A DNA stretch of 64,000 nt from Coprosoma sp963632935 (GTDB lineage Bacteria > Bacillota_I > Bacilli_A > RF39 > UBA660): the NCBI GenBank assembly GCA_963632935.1, contig CAVGWA010000001.1:27955-91954 (forward strand), in the 5' to 3' direction. The notes below the pieces were generated by a model, which was not told the DNA's origin, ran no database searches, and worked only from the letters and a program-made list of their open reading frames with translations. The position numbers were made by a program, and so were the translations under genes. This document shows positions 49,138 through 58,617 of this stretch, one piece after another; position 1 is the stretch's first letter, and every line of letters starts with the position of its first letter.

Positions 49138-51063
49138 CTATACATCTAAATTTTCCGCATATTGTGCGTTTTCTTCTATAAATTTTCTTCTTGGTTCTAC
49201 TTCTTCACCCATGAGTTTTGAAAAAGCTTCATCGGCTGCCATAGCATCTTCTACTGTTATTTTTCTTAAGGTTCTATGGTTTATATCCATTGTTGTTTCA
49301 TTTAATTCTTCTGGGTCCATTTCACCTAAACCTTTCATACGCATGATATCATATTTTGTATTAGGATTTAGTGAAGCTATATATTTGTCTCTTTCTTCTT
49401 CATTTAAAACATATTTTATTGTTTGACCATGTTTTATACAGAATAGGGGAGGCTGAGCAGCATAAATGTGACCGGCTTCTACTATTGGTTTAAAGAAACG
49501 ATAAAATAGTGTTAGTAATAATACTCTTATGTGTGAGCCATCAACATCGGCATCAGTCATTATTATAATTTTATTATACCTTAATTTAGACAAATTAAAT
49601 TCTTGCCCAATTCCTGTTCCAAAAGCTGTTATGATTGTTCTTATCTCTTCATTTGATAAAGCTCTATCTATTCTTGCTTTTTCCACATTTAAAATTTTAC
49701 CTCTTAGTGGAAGAATTGCTTGTGTCATTGAATCTCTACCTTTAACGGCTGATCCTCCGGCACTATCTCCCTCGACTATAAATATCTCACATTTTGATGG
49801 ATCTTTATCTTTGCAATCTTCAAGTTTTCCACCGAAATTAACTACATCAAGGTCACTTTTTCGTCTAGTAAGTTCTCTTACTCTTTTGGCTGCGATACGT
49901 GCTCTTGCAGCTGTCATATTTTTATCAATTATTACTTTAGCTTCGTCTGGGTGCTCAAGAAGATATCTTTCAAAACCTTCTGAAAATACTTTGTCTGCTA
50001 ATTTTCTTACTTCTGAGTTACCTAATCTACCTTTTGTTTGTCCTTCAAATTGTGGGTTAGGATGTTTGCACGAGACTATCATTGTAAGTCCCTCTTTTAC
50101 ATCTTCACCACTTAGGGAAGAATCCTTTTCTTTTAAGATGTTATTTTTTCTAGCGTAATTATTGATAACTCTTGTTAAGGCTCTTCTAACTCCTTCTTCA
50201 TGTGTTCCTCCATCATGGGTATTTATGTTGTTAACAAACGAATAAATACTTTCTGAATAATCTGTACAATATTGCATTGCTACTTCAAAAAATACACCTT
50301 CATCTTCGCCGTCTAGGTGAATTATGTCGCTTTGAATAGGTGTTTTATGTTTATTTAAATATTTAACATATTCACTTATTCCACCTTCATAGTAAAATAC
50401 ATCTTGAAGTTTGTTATCTTCATCTCTTGTGTCTGTTAAAGTTATTTTTAAGCCTCTATTTAAGAATGCTAATTCTCTTGTTCTGGTTTTTAGGGTATCA
50501 TAATCAAATATGTCTGTATCAAATATTTCTGCATCTGGTTTAAATGTTACCGTTGTACCAGTTTTTTCGATATTGCAATCGCCAATTTCAGTTAGTTTTT
50601 GTTTTATTTTGCCACCGTTTTCAAATTTGGCTTCATATATTTTACCATTTTTATATACAGTAACATCAACCCAAGATGATAGGGCATTTACAACTGAAGC
50701 TCCAACTCCATGAAGTCCACCTGATACCTTATATCCACCACCACCGAATTTTCCACCCGCGTGGAGAACTGTATATACTGTTTCTACTGTGGAAAGTCCT
50801 GTTTTTGGATGAATTCCTGTTGGAATACCACGTCCGTTATCTTGTACGGTGATGGAATTTCCTTTATTTATTGTAATTTCAATATGATTACAATATCCAG
50901 CTAAAGCTTCATCTATACTGTTATCTACTATTTCCCATACTAAATGGTGTAGGCCTTTGACATCTGTTGTTCCAATATACATTCCTGGTCTTTTTCTTAC
51001 CGCTTCTAGACCTTCTAGAACTTGAATGTCGGATTCGTTGTAGTGCTGATTATTTTCGTTCAT
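49138..51063 (-). CDS. gyrB: DNA gyrase subunit B
   Basis: This 641-residue ATPase subunit has RKRPGMYIGTTD, EIVDNSIDEALAGYC, the GHKL loop YKVSGGLHGVGASVVNALS, and the TOPRIM motif EGDSAGGSA with MTDADVDGSHIRVLL. Its start overlaps the recF stop by 4 bases. Confidence 0.98.
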   Translation of the reverse strand: MNENNQHYNESDIQVLEGLEAVRKRPGMYIGTTDVKGLHHLVWEIVDNSIDEALAGYCNHIEITINKGNSITVQDNGRGIPTGIHPKTGLSTVETVYTVLHAGGKFGGGGYKVSGGLHGVGASVVNALSSWVDVTVYKNGKIYEAKFENGGKIKQKLTEIGDCNIEKTGTTVTFKPDAEIFDTDIFDYDTLKTRTRELAFLNRGLKITLTDTRDEDNKLQDVFYYEGGISEYVKYLNKHKTPIQSDIIHLDGEDEGVFFEVAMQYCTDYSESIYSFVNNINTHDGGTHEEGVRRALTRVINNYARKNNILKEKDSSLSGEDVKEGLTMIVSCKHPNPQFEGQTKGRLGNSEVRKLADKVFSEGFERYLLEHPDEAKVIIDKNMTAARARIAAKRVRELTRRKSDLDVVNFGGKLEDCKDKDPSKCEIFIVEGDSAGGSAVKGRDSMTQAILPLRGKILNVEKARIDRALSNEEIRTIITAFGTGIGQEFNLSKLRYNKIIIMTDADVDGSHIRVLLLTLFYRFFKPIVEAGHIYAAQPPLFCIKHGQTIKYVLNEEERDKYIASLNPNTKYDIMRMKGLGEMDPEELNETTMDINHRTLRKITVEDAMAADEAFSKLMGEEVEPRRKFIEENAQYAENLDV

Positions 51064-52175
51064 TTTTCCACCTCTTTTATTATTTTTCCATCTTTTATAT
51101 GGATTAATTTAGCTTTGGATAGGAGTTTTTTATCTATGCTATCTAAATTTGTTGTTGTTATTATTACTTGCATGCCACTATCTATGTAGTTTAATAAATT
51201 ATTTTTTTTATTATTATCTAAATCACTAAATACATCATCAAGTAATATAATAGGACTTGTTTGTTTATAATCTTTGAATATTTCTATTTCAGATAGTTTT
51301 AAGGCTATTACTGCCATTTTTTGCTGTCCCTGAGAGCCGAATTCTTTTACTGAATTGTCTTCTATGTTGAAGATAAAATCGTCTCTGTGAGGACCATATA
51401 ATGTTTTTTTTAGCTTCACTTCTTTTTCGTGATTATTTTTATATGCTTGATATAATGTGCTTTTTATTTCTTCTTTTTCAAATGTTTTTAAATCTATTGA
51501 TGGGTAATATTGGATGTTAAAATTTTTTATTTTGGCTATGTTTTCATATATTGAAGGACATATTTTATTTAACTTTTCCACATACTTTTTTCGCATTTGA
51601 TAAATAAAAACACTTTTGTTGATTAAATAATCTGTTAGAATATCAAAATAATTTAAATCAATTTTTAAGCCCATGTTTAAATCTTTTAATAATTCATTTC
51701 TTGTTTTGAGAAGCTTATTGAAGTCGCTTAATGTTTGGTAATAGTTTGCTGAAATTTGTGATAATTCTAGGTTAAAATATTTTCTTCTATCACCTGGAGA
51801 ACCTTTTATCAAATCTAAATCTTCTGATGAAAAGATAATAATATTCATTTTTTCAATGTAATCTGATATTTTTGTTATCACATTATTATCTATTTTTACT
51901 GTTTTTTTTGTTTTAGATAAATCTATTTCTAAATTGTATGGTATTTCTTTTTGTAAAGTTCCTTTTATTATAGCTTTATCTTTTCCTGATTTAATAAGGT
52001 TATCGGATGTATATGAACGGTGAGAAGAAGTAAGTCCTAGAATGTATATACTTTCAAGTAAATTTGTTTTACCTTGACCATTTTCTCCATAGATGATGTT
52101 TATTTTGTCATCTAAATTAATTTTGAGGGATTCGTAATTTCGAAAACTATGCATTTCTATATTTTTGATGATCAT
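51060..52175 (-). CDS. recF: DNA replication/repair protein RecF
   Basis: This 371-residue ABC-type ATPase has the Walker A IIYGENGQGKTNLLESIY, the signature-like FGSQGQQKMAVIALK and Walker B SPIILLDDVFSDLD. It binds gapped DNA with RecR. GAGGT precedes the ATG. Confidence 0.96.
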   Translation of the reverse strand: MIIKNIEMHSFRNYESLKINLDDKINIIYGENGQGKTNLLESIYILGLTSSHRSYTSDNLIKSGKDKAIIKGTLQKEIPYNLEIDLSKTKKTVKIDNNVITKISDYIEKMNIIIFSSEDLDLIKGSPGDRRKYFNLELSQISANYYQTLSDFNKLLKTRNELLKDLNMGLKIDLNYFDILTDYLINKSVFIYQMRKKYVEKLNKICPSIYENIAKIKNFNIQYYPSIDLKTFEKEEIKSTLYQAYKNNHEKEVKLKKTLYGPHRDDFIFNIEDNSVKEFGSQGQQKMAVIALKLSEIEIFKDYKQTSPIILLDDVFSDLDNNKKNNLLNYIDSGMQVIITTTNLDSIDKKLLSKAKLIHIKDGKIIKEVEK

Positions 52176-52277
52176 AATTTACCTCATTTCGATTTTTAAG
52201 CTCTTCATTTTTGATTTATAGCATTTGGCATACTCCTATACCTCATATCCATTATACCATAAAATAAGGTTAAAAAC

Positions 52278-52306
52278 GCAAAAATAAGCTAATTTTAGCT
52301 TATTTA
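52278..52306 (-). terminator. terminator after the ComK-like gene
   Basis: An 11-bp stem AAATAAGCTAA/TTAGCTTATTT followed by T-rich sequence on the minus strand. Confidence 0.75.
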
Positions 52307-52318
52307 ATAAGTATTTTT

Positions 52319-52768
52319 TTATAATTTTCGTTTTTTTAAAACTAATAGTAGTTTTGTTGCCCTTAGAATTTGATTTTCTAGTGAGGGATATGATATATCA
52401 AGGTTTAATTCTGTTCCATTCATGAATGTTATTTTGCTTTGATAATCATTTTTTTCATATTTTAAAATATTATTTAATGAAATCCAAATGCATTCTTTTA
52501 TTTCTGGTGAAGTTGTGGGAAAAAATATTATTTCTCTAGTTTCTTCAAGTATTATGGGTAATTTGTATTTCATACCTAGTGCATATTTTGATGCTTCATT
52601 TCTTCCATTTAAAGTACTTCCATAGTATTTGCAATTATATTTAAGTAATTCCCTCACTGATTTGTTTACTATTATTGTTTCATTTCCTGCAATTATTTTT
52701 GCTGTATTATTATTTTCTGGCATTATTGCATATGTTTCGCTATTAATCTCATAATTTTTGTCAAACAT
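52319..52768 (-). CDS. comK: ComK-family competence transcription factor
   Basis: This 149-residue protein matches ComK along most of its length: YEINSETYAIMPE, LLKYNCKYYGSTLNGRNEAS, YKLPIILEETREIIFFPT, CIWISLNNI, ITFMNGTELNLDISYPSLEN and QILRAT. It lacks the last 40 or so residues of Bacillus ComK. ComK switches on DNA-uptake genes. The gene sits between dnaN and recF, in the slot of the S4-domain gene yaaA in Bacillus, and has its own AGGAGG and terminator. Confidence 0.82.
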   Translation of the reverse strand: MFDKNYEINSETYAIMPENNNTAKIIAGNETIIVNKSVRELLKYNCKYYGSTLNGRNEASKYALGMKYKLPIILEETREIIFFPTTSPEIKECIWISLNNILKYEKNDYQSKITFMNGTELNLDISYPSLENQILRATKLLLVLKKRKL

Positions 52769-52868
52769 AATCTTCCTCCTTTTTTTGAAACAACTCTCTT
52801 ATACTCATAATGAATGTCAAAATTTGTTGTTTTTTGTCGATATGGTGGAAAAACTTAAAAAAAAGAAC
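52769..52868 (-). promoter_or_regulatory. upstream region of comK
   Basis: The 100-base gap after dnaN holds TTGACA and TATAAG sequences but not at standard spacing. No confident promoter or ComK box is seen. Confidence 0.3.
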
Positions 52869-53990
52869 TTAATATGTCCTAATTGGTAAAATTAGTTGTA
52901 TTAAGTCGTCATTTTCTACATTTTTAAGAATTATTGGTTTTATTTCTCCGTTAAACATCAATTCTATATCATTTGTTTCTAATGATTTAATTGCTTCCAT
53001 CATATATTTTGAATTGAAGGCAATTTTTATTTCTGAATTATTGTTTTTTTCTATTTCTATTTTTTCTTCTACATTTCCTATTTCAGGAATATTTGAGGAG
53101 ATGAGTGCTATATCGTTTGTTGATTCAAATTTTATTGTGTTTTTATCACTTTCATTTGTAAGAAGTGAGGCTCTATCAATGGCACTATATAAATCATCAT
53201 ATTTAACTTTCATTGTTAATTCAAAATTTTCTGGGATTAATTTAGATGTATCTGGATAAGTACCACTTATTAATCTTGTCATCATTGTGATTGTTCCAAA
53301 TCTGAATACTGCTTTATTTGCAAATATGTGCATTTCTATATCTTTTTCATCATCATTCATTAATTTAACTAATTCATTTAAATTCTTTGTAGGTATTATT
53401 ATATTTGAATTTTCTGAGGCTTTTGTATCTAATTTTATTGTTTTAACTGCTAGTCTATATGAATCGGTTGCGGTGCATTTTATTATATCATCATTTATTT
53501 TAAAATTTATACCAGTTAAAACAGGTCTTGTTTCACTTACTGAGGTTGCAAATGATGTTTGATTTATTATTGTTTTAAATAGTTTTTGATTTAATGTTAT
53601 AGGATTTTGATTAAATTCTAATTCTAAATCTGGAAATTCATTTACATTGCTACAATTTAGAGTGAATGAAGAGTTTTTTGTTGTGATATATAGCTTAGAG
53701 TCAATTACTTCTTCTAAATTTATTATTTCATCTGGTAATTTTCTTATTATTTCATATATATATTTACCTGATACAACTATTTCTCCTTTTGTATCTATTT
53801 TAATTATATTTTTTTTATCTATAAATGTTTTAATTGATATATCACTATCTGTACTCATTAAATACATTCCTTCATCTGTTAATTCAAATTTTATACAGTT
53901 TAATATTGGTCTTAAATTTTTGTTTGATATTCCTTTAATTACATAATTTAAATGTTCTAATAGAACAGATTGTTTAATTTCTAATTTCAT
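52869..53990 (-). CDS. dnaN: DNA polymerase III beta subunit (sliding clamp)
   Basis: This 373-residue ring protein has three clamp domains, beginning MKLEIKQSVLLEHLNYVIKG, with RPVLTGINFKI and TATDSYRLAVK in the middle and ILPIRTY at the end. Standard length and position after dnaA. Confidence 0.97.
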   Translation of the reverse strand: MKLEIKQSVLLEHLNYVIKGISNKNLRPILNCIKFELTDEGMYLMSTDSDISIKTFIDKKNIIKIDTKGEIVVSGKYIYEIIRKLPDEIINLEEVIDSKLYITTKNSSFTLNCSNVNEFPDLELEFNQNPITLNQKLFKTIINQTSFATSVSETRPVLTGINFKINDDIIKCTATDSYRLAVKTIKLDTKASENSNIIIPTKNLNELVKLMNDDEKDIEMHIFANKAVFRFGTITMMTRLISGTYPDTSKLIPENFELTMKVKYDDLYSAIDRASLLTNESDKNTIKFESTNDIALISSNIPEIGNVEEKIEIEKNNNSEIKIAFNSKYMMEAIKSLETNDIELMFNGEIKPIILKNVENDDLIQLILPIRTY

Positions 53991-54135
53991 AAATTTTCTC
54001 CTTTATTTTTTTATTTTTAAATATATTCTTTATTATTGGTGTGGAAAAAGTTGATAACTATAATTTTCCCTTGAAATATAAAGTTAAATCATTACTTTAC
54101 ACCATGTGGATAAATGTGGAAAAGAATGTTTTTTT
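53991..54135. promoter_or_regulatory. dnaA-dnaN intergenic region with DnaA boxes
   Basis: One perfect DnaA box (TGTGGATAA, 54105-54113) and near matches TGTGGAAAA at 54040 and 54115. With those upstream of dnaA this makes a bipartite origin layout like that of Bacillus. Confidence 0.7.
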
Positions 54136-55482
54136 TCACTCTTTAATTTGATTTATTATTTTTGATATTTCTATTTCTAAGTTTTTATCTTTTTTTAGTT
54201 CTCTTTTTATTTTTGCAACTGAGTGCATTACTGTAGTATGGTCTTTCCCTCCAAATTCACTTCCTATTTTTGGTAAAGATTCTTTTAGATGTATCCTACA
54301 TATATACATTCCTATTTGTCTTGGTACTGCTATTTTAGATAATCTTTTTTTAGATTTTATATCTTCCACAGTTATATTGTAATTATTTGCGACTAGTTGT
54401 ATTACTTGATCTATTTTATTTCTTGATATTATATTTTTTCCAATATAGTCTTTTAAAGCTTCTACAGCAAGTTCTAGGGTTATTTCAGAACCATTCATTA
54501 TTGTGGCGTATGCTAATACGCGGGTTAAAGCACCTTCTAATTTTCTTATGTCAGTTGTGCAGTTGTTAGCAATATATTCTTTAACTTCCATTGGTACAAA
54601 GCTTTTCATATCATGTGCTTCTATTTTTTTATCTAATATTGCTAATCTTAGGTTTAATTCGGGTGGTAATATGTCTATGGTTAATCCCCAGTTAAATCTG
54701 GTTCTTAATCTTTCTTCTAGTTTTTTTAAGTCATCTGGTGATCTATCTGATGAAATAATTATTTGTTTATTGTTTGTGTGTAAATCATTGAATGTGTTGA
54801 AAAATTCTTGTTGTGTTTTGCTGGCAATTTCTAAATATTGTATATCATCTATCATTAAAACATCAATGTCACGGTATTTTCTTTTAAAGTTATCCACAGC
54901 CTTGAAATTACTAGTTTCATTTTTTCTATATATATTAAGAAAGTCGTCTACAAATTTTTCACTAGTAACATATAGAACTTTTTTATTAGATGTTGAAACG
55001 ATGTAATTTCCTATGGCGTGCATAAGATGTGTTTTTCCTAGACCGCTTGAGCCATATATAAATAGTGGATTATACATAGCACCTGGTTTTTCAGCAACTG
55101 CTAGCCCTATAGCTTTAGCAAATTTATTACTTTCTCCAGATATAAAATTATCAAATGTGTATTTACTATCTAGTCCACTTTCAAATACTGCTTCATTGTT
55201 TTCTTCATTTTCTTCATTTGGTTCAATATTGTTTATTTCATTAGGTGTTACATATTTAAATTTAAAAATTGAGCCAGTTACTTCCATAAATGTTTCTTTG
55301 ATAATTTCTCCATAATTTTCTTTTAAATGTTTTTTATGTACATCTAATGGAACTTCAATTATTGCATATTCATTATTTAAATCTATTAATTTTGTATCTT
55401 TAAACCATGTTTGAAACAAAACAGGTTTTAATTTTATTTCCATTTTAGATAAAAAAACGGTCCACATGCTTTCTAAATCCAT
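54136..55482 (-). CDS. dnaA: chromosomal replication initiator DnaA
   Basis: This 448-residue AAA+ initiator has an N-terminal domain I (MWTVFLSKMEIKLKPV), the Walker A YGSSGLGKTHLMHAIGN, Walker B VLMIDDIQYLE, the RFNWGL region and the domain IV DNA-binding signature GGKDHTTVMHSV. GGGGGGATAAT precedes the ATG. Confidence 0.98.
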   Translation of the reverse strand: MDLESMWTVFLSKMEIKLKPVLFQTWFKDTKLIDLNNEYAIIEVPLDVHKKHLKENYGEIIKETFMEVTGSIFKFKYVTPNEINNIEPNEENEENNEAVFESGLDSKYTFDNFISGESNKFAKAIGLAVAEKPGAMYNPLFIYGSSGLGKTHLMHAIGNYIVSTSNKKVLYVTSEKFVDDFLNIYRKNETSNFKAVDNFKRKYRDIDVLMIDDIQYLEIASKTQQEFFNTFNDLHTNNKQIIISSDRSPDDLKKLEERLRTRFNWGLTIDILPPELNLRLAILDKKIEAHDMKSFVPMEVKEYIANNCTTDIRKLEGALTRVLAYATIMNGSEITLELAVEALKDYIGKNIISRNKIDQVIQLVANNYNITVEDIKSKKRLSKIAVPRQIGMYICRIHLKESLPKIGSEFGGKDHTTVMHSVAKIKRELKKDKNLEIEISKIINQIKE

Positions 55483-55699
55483 ATTATCCCCCCATATGTG
55501 TTTTTTTGAACATCCATTTCCATTTTACATTATTTTTACATTTTTTTCTATAAAAACTGTGGAAAATAGGTAAAAAAGTTTTAAACATGATTTTATTGTC
55601 GAAAAATATCGGTTTATAGTAGATATGCACATATTGTGTGGATAAATAAATTTGCACATTTGTTGATAAATTATAATTATTCACATATGTTGAAAAGTA

Positions 55700-55731
55700 G
55701 AAAATTGTCTTTTTTATTGACAATTTTTTTG
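55700..55731. terminator. inverted repeat in oriC, terminator-like
   Basis: AAAATTGTC/GACAATTTT with T7 on the plus strand; AT-rich context, so it could be an origin structure rather than a terminator. Confidence 0.5.
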
Positions 55732-55854
55732 TGTGGAAAATAAAAAAATATAAAACTTAAAAATTTTATACTGTGGAAAACTCAATATTTGCATTTGGGT
55801 TTTATTTGTGTTATAATGCATGTGTTTTTTTTAATTAAATTTTGTTTTAATAAA

Positions 55855-55883
55855 TTGACATTTGATTGTTTTATCTATATAAT
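55855..55883 (+). promoter_or_regulatory. rpmH promoter
   Basis: Consensus TTGACA-N17-TATAAT, 40 bases before the rpmH start. Confidence 0.9.
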
Positions 55884-55922
55884 TTATTAAGCAATGTGAT
55901 TTTTATTTAGGAGGTGGATTTG

Positions 55923-56048
55923 ATGTCAAAGAGAACTTTTCAACCAAATACTCGTAGAAGAAGTAAAAAAATGGGATTTTTTGCTCGTATGAAAGCAGGT
56001 ATTGTTAATAGAAGAAGAAACAAAGGCCGCAAGGTATTATCTCATTAA
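55923..56048 (+). CDS. rpmH: 50S ribosomal protein L34
   Basis: This 41-residue protein is rich in arginine and lysine, MSKRTFQPNTRRRSKKMGFF with ARMKAG and NKGRKVLSH, the L34 pattern. Too short for usual ORF cut-offs. GGAGGTG lies upstream. Confidence 0.97.
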   Translation: MSKRTFQPNTRRRSKKMGFFARMKAGIVNRRRNKGRKVLSH

Positions 56049-56050
56049 AT

Positions 56051-56083
56051 TGCCACTGCTGGCGAAAGCGGTGGTTTTATTTT
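56051..56083 (+). terminator. terminator between rpmH and rnpA
   Basis: CCACTGCT/AGCGGTGG stem followed by TTTTATTTTT. It should partly uncouple rpmH from rnpA. Confidence 0.8.
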
Positions 56084-56098
56084 TATTATGGTGATGTT

Positions 56099-56443
56099 AT
56101 GAAAAAAATAAATATTGTTAAGGAAAATAGAGAATATAGTCGTATTATTCAAAATAATAAACCTTTTAAGTATAAGGATTATATTATATATATAGATAAA
56201 AGAAATAATGATGTATACAAATTTGGATTTTCTGTAGGTAAGAAGATTGGTAATGCTGTTGTTAGAAATAGGGTAAAAAGGCAGTTACGTAGCATTATTG
56301 ATAAAAATGCCTATAAAAATAATTTTGAATGTATTATAATAGTAGGTAAGGGAATTTTAAATAGAAGTTATGATGAAATGAGCTTGAATTTAAATTTTGC
56401 GTTAAGAAAATTAAATTTGTTGAAGGAGAAGAATAATGTATAA
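56099..56443 (+). CDS. rnpA: ribonuclease P protein component
   Basis: This 114-residue basic protein has the RNR motif region (GKKIGNAVVRNRVKRQLRS) and ECIIIVGKGI. It assists RNase P RNA in tRNA 5' processing. Overlaps yidC by 8 bases. Confidence 0.95.
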   Translation: MKKINIVKENREYSRIIQNNKPFKYKDYIIYIDKRNNDVYKFGFSVGKKIGNAVVRNRVKRQLRSIIDKNAYKNNFECIIIVGKGILNRSYDEMSLNLNFALRKLNLLKEKNNV

Positions 56444-57431
56444 AAAAATTATGATGTTTGTGGCGATATTTTTAACTACTATATCGCTTACTGGATGCAC
56501 AAGTTATGTTAAGGATAGTAAGGGTGCGGCTGTTAAAGAGCCTACTACGGGTCAGACTTTAGCTTCTAATATTTTGTGCAGACCAACTAATAAGGATGTT
56601 TTGAAGACTTATAAAAAAAATAAGGTAAATATTTCTAAATTGCCTGAATGCTCTAAGTTTACTCCAGCTTCTGGAACGTACGGCGGTATTTGGGAAACTA
56701 TTTTTATTAAGCCTTTGAGTTATTTTATAATTCAACTTGGTAAATTAGTAGGTAATTATGGTTTGGCAATTATTATTATTACTTTAATTATTCGTTTGAT
56801 TATTTTCCCACTTAGTAAAAAATCTGCTTTGCAATCTGAAAATATGAAGTTTGCTCAAAAGGATTTGCAAAGACTTGAGAAAAAATATCAAGGTAGAGAA
56901 AGTCAAGAGGATCAAATGATGAAGGCTCAAGAGATGATGAGTATTTATAAAAAGTATGATATAAATCCAATGTCTGGTTGTTTATTTGCTTTTATTCAAA
57001 TGCCACTTTTCTTTGCTTTTTTAGAAAGTTTAAATCGTCTACCTATTGTTTTTGAAGGAAAATTTTTAGGCTATAATTTAGGAAGTAGTCCATTTGTTAA
57101 GTTATTTGGCGGAAGTTTTGATTTTTCTAAATTTATTGGTAGTTTTTCTAATGGTAATTTTATTTATTTATTTTTACCAATACTTGTTGCTTTGACTACA
57201 TTTTTATCATTTAAGTTAAATTCTGGTATGAGCAGTGGTTCTGAAGAACAACAAAGTCAAATGAAGACAATGATGAATGTTATGCTTGTGTTTATTGTAT
57301 TTACTTCATTTACAATGCCAGTTAGTATTATTTTGTATTGGATTACTGGTAGTATATTTACCATTGTTCAAGCAGAAATTATTAGGAGGATGAAGGAAAA
57401 TGGAAGTAGTAAAGTTCGAAGCAAAAAATAG
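56436..57431 (+). CDS. yidC: membrane protein insertase YidC
   Basis: This 331-residue lipoprotein-type YidC has a lipobox (SLTGC, Cys21), then five membrane segments. The hydrophilic-groove arginine lies in LIIRLIIFPLSKKSALQ and the domain end is PVSIILYWITGSIFTIVQ. The organism inserts membrane proteins through it. Confidence 0.95.
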   Translation: MYKKIMMFVAIFLTTISLTGCTSYVKDSKGAAVKEPTTGQTLASNILCRPTNKDVLKTYKKNKVNISKLPECSKFTPASGTYGGIWETIFIKPLSYFIIQLGKLVGNYGLAIIIITLIIRLIIFPLSKKSALQSENMKFAQKDLQRLEKKYQGRESQEDQMMKAQEMMSIYKKYDINPMSGCLFAFIQMPLFFAFLESLNRLPIVFEGKFLGYNLGSSPFVKLFGGSFDFSKFIGSFSNGNFIYLFLPILVALTTFLSFKLNSGMSSGSEEQQSQMKTMMNVMLVFIVFTSFTMPVSIILYWITGSIFTIVQAEIIRRMKENGSSKVRSKK

Positions 57432-58011
57432 TGATGATGCTTTAGGTAAATGTTTAGAAAAATTAAATGTTAATTTATCTGAGGTTTATTATTATGTAGA
57501 AGAAGGAGAGGCTGGAATTTTTGGTAAGAAAAAGTATGTAGCTTATGTTGTTACTAAATATTCAGTTAAGGAATATGTTAAACAATTTTTTAAGGATTTA
57601 GCTTATAATATGAATACTTCTTTTGATTTAGAGGTTAATGAAAAAGATGGTATTATATCTGTTTTAGTTATAACTGATAATAGTAATATTTTGATTGGAA
57701 AAGAAGGCAGAACTTTAAATGCTATTCAAACTATTATTCGTCAATCATTACGTAAATATGGTAATTTTGATATAAAGGTTAATTTAGATATTGATGGTTA
57801 TAAGGAAAGAAGACAGAAAAATATTGAAAGAGAAGTTCATAAGATTGCTAAAGAAGTTTTATCGAGTGGGGTTGAGGCTAAACTTGATCCGATGAATTCT
57901 TATGAAAGAAGAATTGTTCATAATATTGTTAGTGAATATGATAATTTAATTACACAAAGTGAAGGAGAAGTTCCTAATCGCTATGTGGTTATTAAATTTA
58001 AGAAAGATTAG
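57400..58011 (+). CDS. khpB: RNA-binding protein KhpB (Jag)
   Basis: This 203-residue protein has a Jag-N domain (VVKFEAKNSDDALGKCLEKL with EAGIFGKKKY), a KH domain (ILIGKEGRTLNAIQTIIRQ) and R3H (MNSYERRIVHNIVSEY). It overlaps yidC by 32 bases. KhpB partners with KhpA in controlling cell elongation in streptococci. Confidence 0.94.
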   Translation: MEVVKFEAKNSDDALGKCLEKLNVNLSEVYYYVEEGEAGIFGKKKYVAYVVTKYSVKEYVKQFFKDLAYNMNTSFDLEVNEKDGIISVLVITDNSNILIGKEGRTLNAIQTIIRQSLRKYGNFDIKVNLDIDGYKERRQKNIEREVHKIAKEVLSSGVEAKLDPMNSYERRIVHNIVSEYDNLITQSEGEVPNRYVVIKFKKD

Positions 58012-58028
58012 GTTCTTTCTTTTTTGTT
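58000..58028 (+). terminator. terminator after khpB
   Basis: AGAAAG/CTTTCT stem followed by T6-G-T7. Confidence 0.55.
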
Positions 58029-58066
58029 TTTTTAATGTTATAATTTTTTTGATGGAAGGCGATTAT

Positions 58067-58612
58067 ATGAGTAAAAAAGATATTACTAAAGAGCTTTTAA
58101 ATGATGATGAATATTTAGATATTGTAAGTGATATACTTGAGAATCATGAATTTCAAAAGCGTAAGGAGTGGAAACATCATGAAAATTGCTCTTTGTATGA
58201 ACATTTATTAGTTGTTTCTTATTTATCTTATAGGATTTGTAAGAAAAAAGGTTTAAATTATAAAGATGCAGCTATTGGTGGATTACTTCATGATTTTTAT
58301 ACTGAGCCTTGGCAAGAACATTTGGGAGAGAAGAGGCCTTTTTTTAAGCAACATGGGTTTGTTCATGCTCATGAGGCTATGGTAAATTCTTATAAGGTTT
58401 TTCCTGATTTAATGAATGATAGGATTGCTAATATTATTGAAAGACATATGTTTCCTTTGAATATTATTCCTCCTAAGTATAAAGAAGGATGGATTGTTAC
58501 TTATGCTGATAAAAGGCTTAGTATGGATGTTGTAATTAATGTTAAAGCTTTACCTAAGTATTTAGGTTTAACTAGGTTTGTTAATAAGATTAAACGTATT
58601 TTTAAGAGGTGA
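58067..58612 (+). CDS. HD-domain phosphohydrolase
   Basis: This 181-residue protein has an HD motif (GGLLHDFYTE) with further histidines SLYEHLLVVSY, HGFVHAHEA and IERHMFPL. The substrate is unknown; HD proteins hydrolyse nucleotides or cyclic nucleotides. I chose ATG 58067, 7 bases after GGAAGG. Confidence 0.75.
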   Translation: MSKKDITKELLNDDEYLDIVSDILENHEFQKRKEWKHHENCSLYEHLLVVSYLSYRICKKKGLNYKDAAIGGLLHDFYTEPWQEHLGEKRPFFKQHGFVHAHEAMVNSYKVFPDLMNDRIANIIERHMFPLNIIPPKYKEGWIVTYADKRLSMDVVINVKALPKYLGLTRFVNKIKRIFKR

Positions 58613-58617
58613 TGTTG

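Larger units (their letters stand above)
55483..55922. other. oriC: replication origin oriC (dnaA-rpmH intergenic)
   Basis: Perfect DnaA box at 55637-55645; near matches at 55558, 55661, 55732 and 55772 (TGTGGAAAA or TGTTGATAA). A very AT-rich stretch at 55740-55780 could be the unwinding element. Gene strand polarity switches here: dnaA side runs left, rpmH side runs right. Confidence 0.85.
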
